Shown: in pieces, positions 21,296 to 29,263 of the stretch | Layout: every line of letters starts with the position of its first letter | Numbering within the stretch: the first letter of the stretch is position 1 | From: an uncultured bacterium | GTDB taxonomy: Bacteria > Desulfobacterota > GWC2-55-46 | Length of the DNA stretch: 64,000 nucleotides | Direction of reading: 5' to 3' | Assembly: GCA_905339405.1 (NCBI GenBank) | Contig: CAJPGC010000028.1 | Span: 1-64,000, forward strand | Position numbers and translations under genes: made by a program | Notes under the pieces: model-generated | Database searches by the model: none | Seen by the model: only the letters and a program-made list of their open reading frames with translations | Told to the model about the DNA's origin: nothing

Positions 21296-21727
21296 ATGGA
21301 TAAGTTCATTCTTCACGAGCGCCTCGTCAACGACACAGTCGAGGTCATGGACTTGAGGGTCTGCCGCGTCCTCCTCATGAATGATTCGAGTTTCCTTTGG
21401 CTCATACTCGTGCCGATGCGCCCGGGTGTTACAGAACTGCACGAGCTTTCAAAAGAGGACAGGGGCGTCCTTATCGAGGAGACCGCCTCCGCGTCGGCCG
21501 CCATAAGCGCCGCCTTCAGCCCGGACAAGATAAACATCGGCAGCCTCGGCAACCTCGTCTCCCAGCTCCATGTGCACGTAGTGGGCCGGAAAAAGACAGA
21601 CCGCGCCTGGCCAGGCCCAGTCTGGGGAAGCGGGCCTTCCGTGCCTTATTCCCCTGAACTGCTCGAAAAGACGCTCTTCGCCTTGAGGGCCGCCCTCCGG
21701 AAAGAACTCTCCTCCTCCGCTCCTTGA
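21296..21727 (+). CDS. HIT-domain hydrolase
   Basis: LSKEDRGVLIEETASASAA...INIGSLGNLVSQLHVHVVGRKKTDRAWPGPVWG (QLHVHVVGR HIT motif). Confidence 0.9.
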   Translation: MDKFILHERLVNDTVEVMDLRVCRVLLMNDSSFLWLILVPMRPGVTELHELSKEDRGVLIEETASASAAISAAFSPDKINIGSLGNLVSQLHVHVVGRKKTDRAWPGPVWGSGPSVPYSPELLEKTLFALRAALRKELSSSAP

Positions 21728-21751
21728 CATCAGTTGTGCCGGTTATACAAT
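21724..21751 (+). promoter_or_regulatory. Putative sigma70 promoter for the alcohol dehydrogenase gene
   Basis: TTGACA-N16-TACAAT overlapping the HIT gene stop codon. Confidence 0.6.
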
Positions 21752-21774
21752 CAAATCAGAGGAATGGATTGACC

Positions 21775-21797
21775 AGGGGGCCTCAAGCCCCTTTTTT
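21775..21797 (+). terminator. Rho-independent terminator-like hairpin between HIT and ADH genes
   Basis: GGGGGCctcaaGCCCC-TTTTTT; lies between the putative promoter and the ADH start. Confidence 0.6.
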
Positions 21798-21819
21798 GCT
21801 TTCAGAACGGAGGCAAGCC

Positions 21820-22860
21820 ATGAAAGCTCTCGTATATCACGGCCCCGGCAAAAAGGCCTGGGAAGAGCGGCCCATGCCGAAGCTTGAAGACGAAAAAGAC
21901 GCGATTGTGAAAGTGCTGAAGACGACAATCTGCGGCACTGACCTGCACATAATGAAAGGCGACGTGCCCGAAGTGACCGACGGGCGCGTGCTGGGACACG
22001 AAGGAGTTGGCGTCGTGGAGAAGACCGGCAAATCGGTCGGAAACTTCAAACCCGGTGACAGGGTGCTCATCTCATGCATCACCTCTGACGGGACCTGCGA
22101 GTTCTGCAAGAAGGGGATGTACTCTCATTGCGTCAACGGTGGCTGGATACTCGGCCACACCATAGATGGCACGCAGGCCGAGTACGTGAGGATACCGTAC
22201 GCCGACACCAGCCTCTACGCGATACCTGAAGGGCTGAACGAGGACGCTTTCGTAATGCTATCGGACATCTTCCCTACGGCATTCGAGTGCGGCGTGCTGA
22301 ACGGCCGCATAAAGCCAGGAGACACCGTAGCAATAGTCGGCGCGGGGCCTGTGGGGCTCGCCTCCCTCCTTACGGCGAAGTTTTACTCACCGTCGCGCAT
22401 AATGATGATAGACGTGGACGAGGGGAGGCTTGCCGTGGCAAGGGAGCTGGGCGCGACCGACGTCGTTAACAGCGCCGAGGGCCCGGCAATTGAAAAGGTA
22501 ATGGAGCTCACCGGAGAGCGGGGAGTGGACGTCGCGATAGAGGCCGTGGGGTCGCCCGTGACCTTCGGGATATGCGAGGCGATAGTGGCCGCCGGAGGGC
22601 ACATAGCAAATATCGGCGTCTTCGGCCAGAGCGTGGACCTCCACATGGAGAGGCTCTGGTCTCACAACATAACCCTGACCACCAGGCTCGTCGACACCGT
22701 CACGACGCCCATGCTCCTGAAGAGCGTCGAGTCCGGCACGCTCCACCCCGAGCGTCTGGTGACGCACCACTTCGCCTTGAGCGACATCATGGACGCCTAT
22801 GAGACTTTCTCCAACGCCAGGAAGGAGAAGGCCCTGAAGGTGGTGCTCGAGAACAGGTAG
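21820..22860 (+). CDS. Zn-dependent alcohol dehydrogenase (MDR family)
   Basis: MKALVYHGPGKKAWEERPMPK ... TTICGTDLHIMKGDVPEVTDGRVLGHEGVGVVE ... GAGPVGLASLLTAKFYSPSRIMMID. Confidence 0.93.
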   Translation: MKALVYHGPGKKAWEERPMPKLEDEKDAIVKVLKTTICGTDLHIMKGDVPEVTDGRVLGHEGVGVVEKTGKSVGNFKPGDRVLISCITSDGTCEFCKKGMYSHCVNGGWILGHTIDGTQAEYVRIPYADTSLYAIPEGLNEDAFVMLSDIFPTAFECGVLNGRIKPGDTVAIVGAGPVGLASLLTAKFYSPSRIMMIDVDEGRLAVARELGATDVVNSAEGPAIEKVMELTGERGVDVAIEAVGSPVTFGICEAIVAAGGHIANIGVFGQSVDLHMERLWSHNITLTTRLVDTVTTPMLLKSVESGTLHPERLVTHHFALSDIMDAYETFSNARKEKALKVVLENR

Positions 22861-22862
22861 AA

Positions 22863-22890
22863 AAGAGGCCCGAAAGGGCCTCTTCCTTTT
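22863..22890 (+). terminator. Rho-independent terminator after ADH
   Basis: AAGAGGCCC-gaaa-GGGCCTCTT then T-rich tract. Confidence 0.8.
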
Positions 22891-22980
22891 TCGCCTTCCT
22901 TCCCAGAATACTCTTGGAATGTCATCCCTGTCTGAGGTACAATAATAAATTAATCTTCAATTCAATTCGGACGGAAAATC

Positions 22981-24840
22981 ATGCTGAAAGTAAACAATCT
23001 CTGCAAGCAATACGGCCCACAGGTGCTCTTCGAGGACGTCTCGTTCAGCCTTACACAGGGCGAGAAGGTCGGTCTCGTAGGCAGGAACGGACATGGCAAG
23101 TCCACTCTTTTCAAGATTATACTCGGCCAGGAAGAGGCCGACTCCGGCGAAGTCTCGGTGCCGAAGTACTACAGGACGGGCCACCTTTCCCAGCGGATAG
23201 ACTTCGCTGAGCCCACCGTCATCAAGGAGGCCTGCCTGGGCCTGCCGCACAACGAGGACGGGATAGACGAGACCTACAAGGCTGAAGCAATCCTCATGGG
23301 TTTGGGGATAGGGGAGGAGCTTTTCGAGAGCAGCCCGTTGAGCCTATCGGGCGGCTATCAGGTAAGGCTCAACCTCGCGAAGGTGCTGGTCTCGGGCCCT
23401 GACCTCCTGCTGCTCGACGAGCCCACTAACTACCTTGACATCGTCTCGGCGAGATGGCTGGAGAGGTTCCTTCGCGAATGGAAAGGCGAGCTCATCATGA
23501 TAACCCACGACAGGGGCTTCATGGATGCCGTTACCACCCACACGATGGCAATACACCGCTGCAAGGTCAGGAAGGTGCAGGGGCCGACCTCGAAGCTCTA
23601 TGAGCAGATATTGACCGAAGAGGAGACCTACGAGCAGACCAGGCTCAACGAGGAGAAGAAGAGGGCCGATGTTGAGCGCTTCATCGCGCGGTTCAGGGCT
23701 TCCGCCACGAAGGCCTCTGCCGTGCAGTCCAGGGTTAAGGCCCTGGAGAAGAAGGGGAAGCTCGAGGAGCTCAGGGACATAAAGAACCTAGACTTCGCCT
23801 TCAACGCGGCCCCGTTCCAGAGCAAGTACCTCCTCGAGGCGAGGGATCTTACCTTCGGCTACGGAGGCGACAGCCCGCTTCTAATAAACGGCTTGAGCTT
23901 CACGGCCGCCAAGGGCGACAGGATAGGCGTCATCGGCAAGAACGGCAGGGGCAAGTCGACGCTTTTGAACCTCCTGAACGGCGAGCTCAAGCCCTTGAAC
24001 GGGGACGTCAACGTAAACCAGAACACAAGGACGGCCTTCTTCGGCCAGACGAACATAGACAGGCTCACGAAAGCGAATACGGTCGAGCAGGAGCTCATGA
24101 ACGCGCACCCTGCCTGCACGCGCGGCATCGCCAGAAAGATATGCGGGTCGATGATGTTCGAGGGGGACAACGCCCTCAAGAAGATAGAGGTCCTTTCCGG
24201 CGGCGAGAGGGCCAGGGTCCTTCTGGGCAAGCTCCTCGTCTGCCCGGCAAACCTCCTTTTGCTTGACGAGCCGACCAACCACCTCGACATGGATTCCATC
24301 GACTCTCTCATCGAGGCCATAGACGCCTTCAGCGGCGCGGCCCTGATGGTCACGCACAGCGAGCTCATGCTGGACGCGCTGGCAACCCGCCTCATAATCT
24401 TCGACGGCGGGACCGTGTCGCTCTTTGAGGGCGGCTACAGGGAGTTCCTGGAGAAGGTCGGCTGGGAGAGCGAGGCCGCCGAGGACAAGAGCGCCAGGAA
24501 GCCCAAGGCGGCAAAGGGCGTCAACAGGAAGGAACTAAGGAAGCTCAGGGCCGATCTTTCAGCTGAAAAGACCAGGGTCATCGGCCCGATACAGAAGAGG
24601 ATAGCCGCCATAGAAGGCTCCATCGTAGAGACTGAAAAGCTGGCCGAATCCGAGAACAGGCTGCTTTTGGCGGCCTCAGAGGCGGTTGCGGCCGAGGCGA
24701 TAAGCGTTCATTCAAAGGCTTACCATGACGCGATGGGGCAGATGGACAGCCTCTTCGATGAGCTTGAGACGCTCACGGCGGAGCTGGAGTCGAAGACGGC
24801 CGAGTTCGACCAGAGGCTGCGTGAAGCGGGTTTCGAATAG
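22981..24840 (+). CDS. ABC-F family ATPase
   Basis: Two ABC modules: GLVGRNGHGKSTLFKIILG / LSGGYQVRLNLAKVLVSGPDLLLLDEPTNYLD and GVIGKNGRGKSTLLNLLNG / LSGGERARVLLGKLLVCPANLLLLDEPTNHLD; no TM domains. Confidence 0.95.
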   Translation: MLKVNNLCKQYGPQVLFEDVSFSLTQGEKVGLVGRNGHGKSTLFKIILGQEEADSGEVSVPKYYRTGHLSQRIDFAEPTVIKEACLGLPHNEDGIDETYKAEAILMGLGIGEELFESSPLSLSGGYQVRLNLAKVLVSGPDLLLLDEPTNYLDIVSARWLERFLREWKGELIMITHDRGFMDAVTTHTMAIHRCKVRKVQGPTSKLYEQILTEEETYEQTRLNEEKKRADVERFIARFRASATKASAVQSRVKALEKKGKLEELRDIKNLDFAFNAAPFQSKYLLEARDLTFGYGGDSPLLINGLSFTAAKGDRIGVIGKNGRGKSTLLNLLNGELKPLNGDVNVNQNTRTAFFGQTNIDRLTKANTVEQELMNAHPACTRGIARKICGSMMFEGDNALKKIEVLSGGERARVLLGKLLVCPANLLLLDEPTNHLDMDSIDSLIEAIDAFSGAALMVTHSELMLDALATRLIIFDGGTVSLFEGGYREFLEKVGWESEAAEDKSARKPKAAKGVNRKELRKLRADLSAEKTRVIGPIQKRIAAIEGSIVETEKLAESENRLLLAASEAVAAEAISVHSKAYHDAMGQMDSLFDELETLTAELESKTAEFDQRLREAGFE

Positions 24841-24854
24841 AGCTGAAATGGAAA

Positions 24855-24888
24855 AGGGGGCTGCCGCCAGGCAGCCCCCTTTTTTTAT
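24855..24888 (+). terminator. Rho-independent terminator after ABC-F gene
   Basis: AGGGGGCTGCC-gcca-GGCAGCCCCCT + T8. Confidence 0.92.
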
Positions 24889-24905
24889 TCAGGCCAGTCT
24901 TTTTT

Positions 24906-25349
24906 TCAGAATACCCAGAGTACCGGGCATGGAGATTTTCTCGTGACGTTGTCCGTTATGCTTCCGGCGAAGAGCTTGCCTATGGGCGAATACCGGTGCG
25001 TGGACATTATTATCAGGTCGGCCCCTCTCTCTTCGGCGACGGCGACTATCTCGTGCGAGGCGTCTCCTTCGCGCAGGAGGGTGTCCACATGGGCCGCGCC
25101 GAGCGTCTTGAGCTTTTCGGCGGCGCTTTCAAGGATTGCCCTTCCTTCACTGAGCCATTCCTTATGGATGGTGTCCCATTCCGGAGAATTAGTGACAAGG
25201 TGGCCGGCGCGGTGCCATTTCTCAGTGATATGCAGGAGCGTTATCTTGGCTCCCGAGACCTTGCTGAGATAGGCCGCGTGCTTGAGCGACTTTTCAGAGA
25301 GCTCAGTTCCGTCGATGGGGCAGACTACCGTTTTATATTCCATACGCAC
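24906..25349 (-). CDS. Universal stress protein (UspA family)
   Basis: YKTVVCPIDGTELSEKSLKHAAYLSK ... ADLIIMSTHRYSPIGKLFAGSITDNVTRKSPCPVLWV. Confidence 0.93.
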   Translation of the reverse strand: MRMEYKTVVCPIDGTELSEKSLKHAAYLSKVSGAKITLLHITEKWHRAGHLVTNSPEWDTIHKEWLSEGRAILESAAEKLKTLGAAHVDTLLREGDASHEIVAVAEERGADLIIMSTHRYSPIGKLFAGSITDNVTRKSPCPVLWVF

Positions 25350-25408
25350 CTCAGGGTATTTTAGGCGCCGGCAAGCCCGTTAAGGCCGCCGGCGCCGTTT
25401 TTGGCGTA

Positions 25409-26632
25409 TCAGTAGACGCTCTTCGCTTCGGAGAGCGCCTTGCCGCCCTTGCCGACCCAGGTGGTCGTCCAGCGGCGCTGGACAACCCTCATGACGAGGA
25501 ACACTACAGCGGCAAGTACGATGAAGGCTATGAACCCGGATGCGAAAGAGCCGGTGTACTGCTTGGACAGGCCCATCGCGTTGGGGATGAAAGCGCCGCC
25601 CAGGGCCCCTATCTCACCTATCATGCTTCCGGCCACGGCCGTGGTCGTGGGCCAGCGCAGCGGCACGAGCTGGAAGAGCGAGCCGTTGCCCATTCCGAGG
25701 AAGGCGAAGCAGATCATGAACAGCCCCGTCGTTACCGTGAGGGAGGGAGCGCCGCTCAGCAGGAGCATGACTACGATGACGCCTATGAATACCAGCGTCA
25801 GGGAGTTGATGCCGCCCCATTTGTCGGAGATGTAGCCGCCCACTATCCTGATGGCGCTGCCCATTACCGCCGCGAGCATCGTAAGCTGTCCGGCCTGTAC
25901 CTTTGTGACGCCGAACTGGTCATGGAAGAAAGTGGGCAGGAAGTTTGCCAGCCCGATGAAGCCGCCGAAGGTTATGATGTAGATGGCGTTGAACATCCAG
26001 CCGTCTTTTTCAACAAGGCAGCTGACAAGCTCTTTCAAGGTGTGGTGCTCCCTGTCAGGGGGCTCCTTGGCGAAGATAAGCATTATGAGGAAAGGCAGGA
26101 GCATCGTGAGTGCCGCGAAGCCGTAAACCGTCTGCCAGCCGTACTTCATCGCCAACGGAGGCGCGAAGAGCACCGCGAGGACCGTTCCGCTGTTGCCTGC
26201 TCCGGCTATACCCATCGCAAGACCCTTGTACTGCGGGGGGAACCATCCCGAACCGAGCGAGAGGGCGACGCCGAAAGACGCGCCTGCTATGCCGAGGAGG
26301 ATACCCATCGCCAGGACGTCGTCGTAGGTGTTGACAGCGTAGTACCCGTACAGCATCGCAACCAGTATCAGGCCCATCTCGACCAGGGCCGCGTTTTTCC
26401 TGCCGATGTACTGCGCCATGACGCCGAGAGGGAAACGCATGAGGGCGCCGGCCATGATGGGTATTGATATCATGAAGCCTTTTTGCGCCGGTGAAAGGTT
26501 GAACGCTTCGCTTATGAAGGGGGCCATGGCTCCGTTAAGAACCCAGATCGCAAAACAGAAGTCGAAATACAGAAATGAAGCAATGAGCGTCGGCACGTGG
26601 CCTGCTTTAGCGAACGCTTTCCAGTTTGCCAT
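25409..26632 (-). CDS. MFS transporter, NarK/NasA nitrate-nitrite transporter-like (407 aa)
   Basis: PFISEAFNLSPAQKGFMISIPIMAGALMRFPLGVMAQYIGRK ... GIAGAGNSGTVLAVLFAPPLA (NarK nitrate signature) ... GGYISDKWGG. Confidence 0.88.
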   Translation of the reverse strand: MANWKAFAKAGHVPTLIASFLYFDFCFAIWVLNGAMAPFISEAFNLSPAQKGFMISIPIMAGALMRFPLGVMAQYIGRKNAALVEMGLILVAMLYGYYAVNTYDDVLAMGILLGIAGASFGVALSLGSGWFPPQYKGLAMGIAGAGNSGTVLAVLFAPPLAMKYGWQTVYGFAALTMLLPFLIMLIFAKEPPDREHHTLKELVSCLVEKDGWMFNAIYIITFGGFIGLANFLPTFFHDQFGVTKVQAGQLTMLAAVMGSAIRIVGGYISDKWGGINSLTLVFIGVIVVMLLLSGAPSLTVTTGLFMICFAFLGMGNGSLFQLVPLRWPTTTAVAGSMIGEIGALGGAFIPNAMGLSKQYTGSFASGFIAFIVLAAVVFLVMRVVQRRWTTTWVGKGGKALSEAKSVY

Positions 26633-26814
26633 TTCTCTCTCCTTTGGAATTTGACGTGGCGGCTTTGAAACAGAAGGGAATTAAAGCGCCAAAAGAGAGC
26701 CGTATTTTTTTGGATGGATTATTGCTGGTTGCGCAGGCGCCAGGAAACGCGAGTGACCCCTGAAATATCAGCACTAAGCCAAAAAAATGCGACTGTGCCT
26801 TTCGGGTAACTCAT

Positions 26815-26842
26815 CGTTATATCCTGAGCGGTAGATATAGCG
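26815..26842. repeat. Imperfect inverted repeat CGTTATAT-N12-ATATAGCG (ModE-box-like half sites, wider spacing)
   Basis: Seen directly; lies in the predicted leader of the 407-aa narK-like gene. Confidence 0.35.
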
Positions 26843-26844
26843 GT

Positions 26845-26873
26845 GAGGAAGTGAATTCCCCATTCACTTCTTC
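26845..26873. repeat. Strong hairpin, 12-bp arms with a 5-nt loop
   Basis: GAGGAAGTGAAT-tcccc-ATTCACTTCTTC (one G.T pair); no following T-run on either strand. Confidence 0.75.
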
Positions 26874-26896
26874 GTTCTGATCGGATTGTTTAACTT

Positions 26897-26925
26897 AAAA
26901 TAGCAATACCAGGAAAAAATGTCAA
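26897..26925 (-). promoter_or_regulatory. Putative sigma70 promoter for the 407-aa narK-like gene
   Basis: Minus strand TTGACA-N17-TATTTT. Confidence 0.6.
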
Positions 26926-26930
26926 GCGAA

Positions 26931-26948
26931 ATGTGAGAGGCGTCACAT
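26931..26948. promoter_or_regulatory. CRP/FNR-superfamily-type operator (CRP/HcpR-like)
   Basis: Perfect palindrome aTGTGA-gaggcg-TCACAt between divergent promoters. Confidence 0.65.
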
Positions 26949-27002
26949 TCGCCGGGGCTGGAATATAGTTAAATCTCTAATGCCGGCTTAATCCAGCCCG
27001 AG

Positions 27003-27008
27003 TATAAT
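27003..27008 (+). promoter_or_regulatory. Putative -10 element upstream of micropeptide genes (weak -35)
   Basis: TATAAT 47 nt before the ATG at 27055; no good -35 hexamer at 17 nt. Confidence 0.45.
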
Positions 27009-27054
27009 GGAAACGTAACAAGGCAAGAAAAAAAGAAGAAAAGGAGGAAAGAAA

Positions 27055-27144
27055 ATGAACAGGACAGCCGAAATAATAGACCTGCTGGTGGCAGTCGGCA
27101 ACATAGCTGTAGCAAGCCTCCTGATCTTCATAGTGGGGCTGTAA
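27055..27144 (+). CDS. Predicted 29-aa single-TM micropeptide (not in ORF track)
   Basis: AAGGAGGAAAGAAAATG RBS/start; MNRTAEIIDLLVAVGNIAVASLLIFIVGL*. Confidence 0.6.
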   Translation: MNRTAEIIDLLVAVGNIAVASLLIFIVGL

Positions 27145-27255
27145 AAAAAGCGGAAGGTTTCAAACCTAATCTTCCCTTAATGTGCAAACGGGTAAGATGG
27201 TGTCTGGTAAGAGGTAATAATAATGACGGAATCTAACATTAACGGGAGGAAGCAG

Positions 27256-27354
27256 ATGAAAAAGGACATAATAGCAGACCTGTATTTTCCGCTTGCGTTC
27301 ATCTTCGGCCAGCTTGTAATAGCGATTGTAGCGGCTGCGTCGATAACCGCTTAA
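27256..27354 (+). CDS. Predicted 32-aa single-TM micropeptide (not in ORF track)
   Basis: GGGAGGAAGCAGATG RBS/start; MKKDIIADLYFPLAFIFGQLVIAIVAAASITA*. Confidence 0.6.
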   Translation: MKKDIIADLYFPLAFIFGQLVIAIVAAASITA

Positions 27355-27395
27355 CTGGCGGTTTTCACATGAGAAAACACAAGACGTACTGTTAA

Positions 27396-27425
27396 AGGGG
27401 GGGGTGTTGAGCCCTCCCTTTTTTC
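27396..27425 (+). terminator. Terminator-like hairpin after micropeptide genes
   Basis: AAGGGGGGGG-tgttgag-CCCTCCCTT followed by T-run (some G.U pairing). Confidence 0.6.
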
Positions 27426-28290
27426 ATTTCAATCCAAATTCGCCCCTCTAAAAACCTGAATCAAATCCAAAATGCATATTGAGAGCCACCTTTGCGTAAC
27501 ATGGCCGGATATTCGTGTTACTGAAAGGTAACACCGCTGGAATTGCTTGTTTTTCAAAGGCGATGCGGCGACCCGCTTGAGTATCACTTTCGTAGGTGTA
27601 ACTTTTTCGTAACGCGTGGGGTACATGAGTTTTTTTGACCACGAAAACTGGATTCTACAAAAAACATTAGAAAAACATGATGTTATCCTCCAATTCCGGC
27701 TTCTGCTTCGTTCTGGTATGCATATTGCAAAATATATCTGTTGAATCGACAAGCAGCAACGGACGCATGGGCGCCAGTGGCTGAGGAAAGGCTTGAAGGA
27801 AGGTTTTTTTGCGATGAGCGGCGGAAAAAGACCTGAACCGGAAAGTCTTCAGATTTTTTTTCAAATTCCTCGTCATTCAAGGCAGGTCCATGCTCCCTGC
27901 GTGCGGACATCCTTGATTTGCCTGGCAGGCCGGTAAAGCGGCCTGGCCTCTTTAGATGGCGTTTTCTTTCACATTCCATCCGGTTTGGGAAAAATACGCT
28001 TCATCGGCAGGGATGCCCCCAAGGGGATAAGTACCGTCAATTTTGGCCATGTCGCATGGCCGGCCCGTTTGTCCACAACCGGCGGGGTGCCAGTTAATCT
28101 GCACCCTGAAGGAGAGGCCGGGACGACCCGATAGGCCAGGGCTGTCATCTTTTATATGGATTCACGCGGCTGTATCGGGGAACTGATCCGCCCTTTTTGC
28201 AGGTTGTCGTCTCCTGGGCCCACGGCGGGCTTTCGGAGGCCTGGCGCCAGGGCCGCGCCATTATTTTGATGATTCTTCATAAGCCCTTCA

Positions 28291-28313
28291 AAGTAACAAT
28301 GCCATTGTTACTT
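28291..28313. repeat. Perfect inverted repeat AAGTAACAAT-gcc-ATTGTTACTT
   Basis: 10-bp arms, 3-nt spacer, in an otherwise gene-poor interval. Confidence 0.7.
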
Positions 28314-28691
28314 AATATATCAGTCAGTTGAAGTACTCTGGTTGCCAGCAGAACACCCCACAGTTTCGCAAGGCGTATGCTTTGCGTGCGCCAGGCGTTC
28401 CCTTTAGCCGTATGCGAGAGGGAAGGGATGAAAAAACATCCATCAAACGTCCATGTACAGGGAAAATCCTGTTCAGGCGCGCTGCCCGCCTTATCATTAA
28501 TATAGTCGGTGGGCGCACGGACTCTTGGGGTGTATCTGGCTAAAGGCGGTTTTCCGGGCCGGGCGGCTTTCGGAAGTGGAATTTTTCAGGGTGGGTAACC
28601 AGTTCGGCGATCCCATCATTAATGCCCGGGGAGGCTTTCTTTTGGCAGCCTGCAAGCCCTATTCGGGCGGTTCAGTACGGAGGTGGCCTTA

Positions 28692-29099
28692 ATGAGGATC
28701 ATGGTCTGCCATGATGGTTCGCAAAGGTCTCAATCGGCGTTGGAGAGGACCGCGGAGCTGTTCCGGGTCCAGAACCCCGAAATAATACTCGTTACAGTAG
28801 TCGAAGAGCCGCTTGACGCCACAAGCCAGGACGAGGCGAACTTCGAGAGCTGGCGCGCCTCCAGGGGCGACAGCCTCAAGGAAGCGGCTGACTGGGTGGC
28901 CGGGCACGGGCTTAACGTCGAAGCCGTCCTCGCGGTCGGAGACCCGAGGAAGATGCTTATAGAAGCCACCGAGAACAAGAACCCCGACATACTGGTCGTG
29001 GCCGGGAGGGGTTCGGGGCTCCTTCAGGGCATGGTCCTCGGAAGCGTCAGCGCCTTTCTTGTGCGCAACGCCGAGTGTCCGGTCCTCGTGATGCATTGA
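28692..29099 (+). CDS. Universal stress protein (UspA family)
   Basis: MRIMVCHDGSQRSQSALERTAELF ... DILVVAGRGSGLLQGMVLGSVSAFLVRNAECPVLVMH; RBS cggaggtgg. Confidence 0.92.
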   Translation: MRIMVCHDGSQRSQSALERTAELFRVQNPEIILVTVVEEPLDATSQDEANFESWRASRGDSLKEAADWVAGHGLNVEAVLAVGDPRKMLIEATENKNPDILVVAGRGSGLLQGMVLGSVSAFLVRNAECPVLVMH

Positions 29100-29263
29100 C
29101 AGGGATTTTGTCCTGGAGCGCTAACGGCGCACCCGGCATCTCCCGCGTCGATTTTGCGATATTAAAAAAATACCGGTAAGTTTTCACTTCTGCGTTTGTG
29201 GAGGCGTCCCCCCGTGACGAGCTTCGATTGCCAGACGCATCTGACTTTCCCCGGAGGTCCTAA

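Noticed and set aside
26780-26825. Hammerhead-ribozyme-like string on the minus strand (ACGATGAG...CCGAAA)
   Set aside because: The conserved CUGANGA core is not matched (ACGAUGA) and stems do not form properly; probably chance.
27683-27979. 98-aa minus-strand ORF in the gene-poor interval
   Set aside because: No RBS, atypical composition, no family resemblance; overlaps other random frames.
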